Assembly: GCF_026240905.1 (NCBI RefSeq)
Contig: NZ_JAPEVI010000002.1
Coordinates: forward strand, 248,001 to 312,000
Direction of reading: 5' to 3'
DNA from: Roseibium salinum
GTDB lineage: Bacteria > Pseudomonadota > Alphaproteobacteria > Rhizobiales > Stappiaceae
DNA length: 64,000 nucleotides
The position numbers and the translations under genes were made by a program. Position 1 is the stretch's first letter, and each line of letters opens with the position of its first letter. Below are positions 61,443 to 64,000 of the stretch, piece by piece. The notes below the pieces were generated by a model, which saw only the letters and a list, made by a program, of their open reading frames with translations, had not been told where the DNA came from and made no database searches.

Positions 61443-62920
61443 TCCGCCGCCTCCTGCATTTCGAAAGAGGCGGCCAGGATATTCTCCTCGTTGATGGCGT
61501 CGCCGCTCAGTTCGGCGGAAATCCGTCCGGTGCGGAAGACGAAGACCCGGTCACACCGGCAGACTTCTTCGGTTTCGGTCGAGTACCACAGGAAGGTGCG
61601 GCCCGCAGCGGCTTCCCGGCGGATCCGGTCGTAGGCTTCCTGCTTGGTGCCGACATCGACGCCGCGCATGGGATCGTCCATCACCACGATGGGTGCGGAC
61701 GAGGCGAGCGCCCGGGCGAACAGGACCTTCTGCTGGTTGCCGCCGGAAAGGGACAGGATCGGATTGTCCATGTTGCCAGTACGAATGCCGATCTTCGCCT
61801 TCCAGTCGTCGGCAAGCGCGCGCTCTTCGTCGCGGTCGACGAGCGTACGGCGCGTCAGGCCCGGCAAATGGGTCAGGGTGAGATTGCGCAGGATGGACCA
61901 GAGCGGCATTATGCCGTCCCGGGTGCGGTCCCCCGCGACAAAAGCGACCTCCGGCTCCTTGATCTGGCCGTAGCCGCCGGAGCGGGACATGAAGAACCGC
62001 GCCAGCGTCTCGGCCTGGCCGTGGCCGGCAAGACCCGCCAGCCCGACGATTTCGCCGCGGCGGGCAGAAAGACCCTCAGGGGTTCTCAGAACCTCTTCGC
62101 CGAAACTTTCGGCCTTTTGCACGGCGACCAGGGCCTCCGTCTTTTCGCTGGCCACATGGCCCATGGCGTCAATCAGCCCCTGCTGGGTGAATTCGCCGGC
62201 CGGCCTGCTGGCGATGATCTTGCCGTCCTTCATAACGTCGATGCGGGTCGCGACATCGAAAACCTCGCCCAGCATGTGGGAAATAAAGATGACTGCTCCG
62301 CCTTCCGCGCAGAACCTGCGCACCTGGTCCAGCAACTGCCGTGCGATCGACGCATCGAGCGAGGATGTCGGCTCGTCCAGGATGACGAGGCGGGCGGAGT
62401 TCTTGCCTTCGGCAAATCCGGCGGCGATCTCGACCATCTGCCGTTCGGCGAGCGTGAGATCTCCGACCGTCATGCCGGGTTCGATGCGGTGGCCGGGAAA
62501 GATTCGGTCGAGGGTCCTGGAAATCCTCCGTGCCGCCCGCTTCCGCCAGCCGGGTCCCGAAAGGTCACGATGCGGAATTCTCAGGTTTTCCAGAACCGTG
62601 AGATTGGGGCAGAGCGACAGTTCCTGGAAAACGCTGCGGATGCCGGCGGCCCGCGCCATCTGCGCTCCGGTGCCGGTGCTGCCGTCAGACATCGTGTATT
62701 GAACGCTTCCTGCGGTGGGTGTCAGTCCCCCGTTGATGACATTGACCGCAGTGGATTTTCCCGCGCCGTTGTGACCGACGAGCCCGACACATTCGCCGGG
62801 TCTGACGGTCAGACTCACCCCGTCGAGCGCGCGCACTGCACCGAAGTGCACGCGCGCGTCCGAGAGGGCAACCAACGGGACATCCGGATCTGGATCACCG
62901 GTGCCGGTTGCCAGTTGCAA
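61439..62920 (-). CDS. CUT2-type double ABC ATPase (RbsA-like)
   Basis: 493 residues with two nucleotide-binding domains. Domain 1 has Walker A GLVGHNGAGKSTAVN, signature LTLAERQMVEI and Walker B LVILDEPTSSLDAS. Domain 2 keeps the signature LSGGNQQKVLFARAL and DDPMRGVDVGTK. It has no Walker A lysine (GLAGLAGHGQAET), as normal for RbsA-type C-domains. Energises the two permeases. Confidence 0.94.
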   Translation of the reverse strand: MQLATGTGDPDPDVPLVALSDARVHFGAVRALDGVSLTVRPGECVGLVGHNGAGKSTAVNVINGGLTPTAGSVQYTMSDGSTGTGAQMARAAGIRSVFQELSLCPNLTVLENLRIPHRDLSGPGWRKRAARRISRTLDRIFPGHRIEPGMTVGDLTLAERQMVEIAAGFAEGKNSARLVILDEPTSSLDASIARQLLDQVRRFCAEGGAVIFISHMLGEVFDVATRIDVMKDGKIIASRPAGEFTQQGLIDAMGHVASEKTEALVAVQKAESFGEEVLRTPEGLSARRGEIVGLAGLAGHGQAETLARFFMSRSGGYGQIKEPEVAFVAGDRTRDGIMPLWSILRNLTLTHLPGLTRRTLVDRDEERALADDWKAKIGIRTGNMDNPILSLSGGNQQKVLFARALASSAPIVVMDDPMRGVDVGTKQEAYDRIRREAAAGRTFLWYSTETEEVCRCDRVFVFRTGRISAELSGDAINEENILAASFEMQEAAE

Positions 62921-62934
62921 TGCGACGTCTCCCT

Positions 62935-63951
62935 TTACTTGGCGTCAGCGATCACGGCCTTGGCGTCTTCCAGGCTGTATTCGACATTCGCCACCGAGCC
63001 CTCGGGCGTCGAAGCAAGGGTTTCATCGAGCGTGTCCTGAGTCACCGTCAGGAAGGGCACGGTCAGGTCCTTGGGCACTTCCGCCCCGTCAAGGACCTGC
63101 TGGGCAACCCAGAAGGCAAGCGTGCCGACGCCGGGAGCGATCGACAGGGACAGCGTTTCATAGCCGCTGGCATCGCGTGCTTCGGCCCACCATTTCATTT
63201 CGTCCTGGCGGTTGCCCATGACAATGATCGGTGTGTCCCGTCCGGCCGCCTTGATGGCCTGCGCGGCGCCGTAGCCGTCACCGCCCTGCGTGACCACGCC
63301 GTCGATCTCCGGCAGGCTCGGCAGGATGCCCGCGACCGCCTTTTGCGCAACGTCCTGTGCCCAATCGCCGTGGACGGAACCGACGATCTCGAACTGCGGG
63401 AATTCCTCCACGCCCTGTTCGATGCCGGCGTGGATCTCATCGTCCACGAAAACCCCGGCAAGACCCCGGATTTCCAGCAGGTTGCCGCCGTCGGGAAGCC
63501 TCGAGGCCAGGTATTCGACCTGCTGGCGGCCCATTTCCTTGAAGTCGACGGCGATCCGCCAGGCGCATGGCTCGGTCACGATGCCGTCGAAGGAGACGAC
63601 GACGATCCCGGCATCGCAGGCTTCCTTCACGGCGCCGTTGAGCGCCGTGGGCGAGGCCGCGTTCAGCACGATGGCGTCATAGCCCTGCAGGATCAGGTTC
63701 TGGATCTGCGCCGCCTGCTCGGTGGCCTGGTTTTCAGAAGTGGTAAAGGCGTCGGCAGCGGCGACGATCCCGTCTTCCACAGCCTTGTCCCCGACCTTGG
63801 CCCAGCTTTGCAGCATGGCCTGACGCCAGGAATTCCCGGCATAGTTGTTTGAAAGTGCTATCCGCTTGTCTGAGGTATCTGCAAGGGCATAGCCCGGCAG
63901 GGCCGCCGAAATCAGCGCGACGGCACCCAAGAGCTTGGCTTTGGTATTCAT
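62935..63951 (-). CDS. CUT2-type periplasmic sugar-binding protein (RbsB-like)
   Basis: 338 residues from ATG 63951 with GGGAGGAAC upstream; the frame opens ten codons earlier. Signal peptide MNTKAKLLGAVALISAALPG, then YALA. The Peripla_BP_4 fold is shown by IALSNNYAGNSWRQAMLQSW, NLILQGYDAIVLNAASPTAL and VVSFDGIVTEPCAW. First gene of the operon; the promoter is beyond or at the right edge of the window. Confidence 0.93.
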   Translation of the reverse strand: MNTKAKLLGAVALISAALPGYALADTSDKRIALSNNYAGNSWRQAMLQSWAKVGDKAVEDGIVAAADAFTTSENQATEQAAQIQNLILQGYDAIVLNAASPTALNGAVKEACDAGIVVVSFDGIVTEPCAWRIAVDFKEMGRQQVEYLASRLPDGGNLLEIRGLAGVFVDDEIHAGIEQGVEEFPQFEIVGSVHGDWAQDVAQKAVAGILPSLPEIDGVVTQGGDGYGAAQAIKAAGRDTPIIVMGNRQDEMKWWAEARDASGYETLSLSIAPGVGTLAFWVAQQVLDGAEVPKDLTVPFLTVTQDTLDETLASTPEGSVANVEYSLEDAKAVIADAK

Positions 63952-64000
63952 AGTTCCTCCCTGGCGCATGTGCGCCTCCAATCAGGACACGGTTCTCCCA

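Overview
The window looks like part of a large secondary replicon (plasmid or chromid) of an alphaproteobacterium, most likely a Hyphomicrobiales/Rhizobiales relative, possibly a marine Stappiaceae type. The pointers are a complete repABC replication/partition operon, a PraR-like XRE regulator, high GC with an alphaproteobacterial gene repertoire, FixK/FNR-type promoter boxes and dense sugar ABC transporter operons. The assignment is inferred from gene content, not from a marker gene. I saw no rRNA, tRNA, CRISPR array, insertion sequence or prophage.

Layout. 1-5 kb: a GGDEF-EAL c-di-GMP enzyme (cut by the left edge) followed by a solitary periplasmic binding protein, then AraC and XRE regulators. 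5-6.6 kb: a TadG-like envelope protein. 6.8-8.95 kb: a cobalt island with a cobalamin riboswitch driving cbtB (too short for usual ORF lists), cbtA and a His-rich anchored protein, converging on a DUF1636 gene. 9-12.8 kb: repC, repB, repA on the minus strand, with an AT-rich DnaA-box origin candidate inside repC and a probable counter-transcribed RNA between repB and repC. 13.4-16.5 kb: PAS-only protein, LysR regulator, DMT exporter. 16.8-21.3 kb: two secreted acidic low-complexity proteins (one with six 23-25 residue repeats), a NarL-type two-component system and a small secreted protein. 21.5-25.3 kb: a likely low-oxygen/stress operon (host-attachment-family protein, PHA synthase, phosphoribosyltransferase, hibernation factor fused to a cold-shock domain) behind a class II FNR/FixK-type promoter.

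25.3-47 kb is a 21 kb polysaccharide-utilisation region for uronate-containing oligosaccharides. It holds two LacI regulators, two complete CUT1-type ABC importers, a heparinase II/III-like gene split by a frameshift, GH88 and GH105 unsaturated glucuronyl hydrolases, a DUF2264 protein, KduI, a YesL protein and an 843-residue protein of unknown function that is a candidate new carbohydrate-active enzyme. The implied scheme is uptake of lyase-generated unsaturated oligosaccharides, cleavage to unsaturated uronate in the cytoplasm, and isomerisation by KduI. KduD and the extracellular lyase are not in the window.

47-58.5 kb is a mixed stretch: LysR/quinone reductase, Crp-like regulator/Spy-like protein, a CPBP membrane protein behind a second FNR/FixK box, a GNAT-like protein, a parDE toxin-antitoxin locus with a frameshifted antitoxin and an intact toxin, FMN reductase/MFS exporter, AidB-like acyl-CoA dehydrogenase, ArsR/hydrolase and a methyltransferase. 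58.6-63.95 kb: a CUT2 (ribose-type) ABC importer operon ending in an SMP-30 lactonase, all on the minus strand.

The points most worth following up are the uronate locus with its 843-residue unknown, the binding-protein/GGDEF-EAL pair, the broken antitoxin beside an intact toxin, the cobalt island, the repeat-rich secreted protein and the two well-spaced FNR/FixK promoters.
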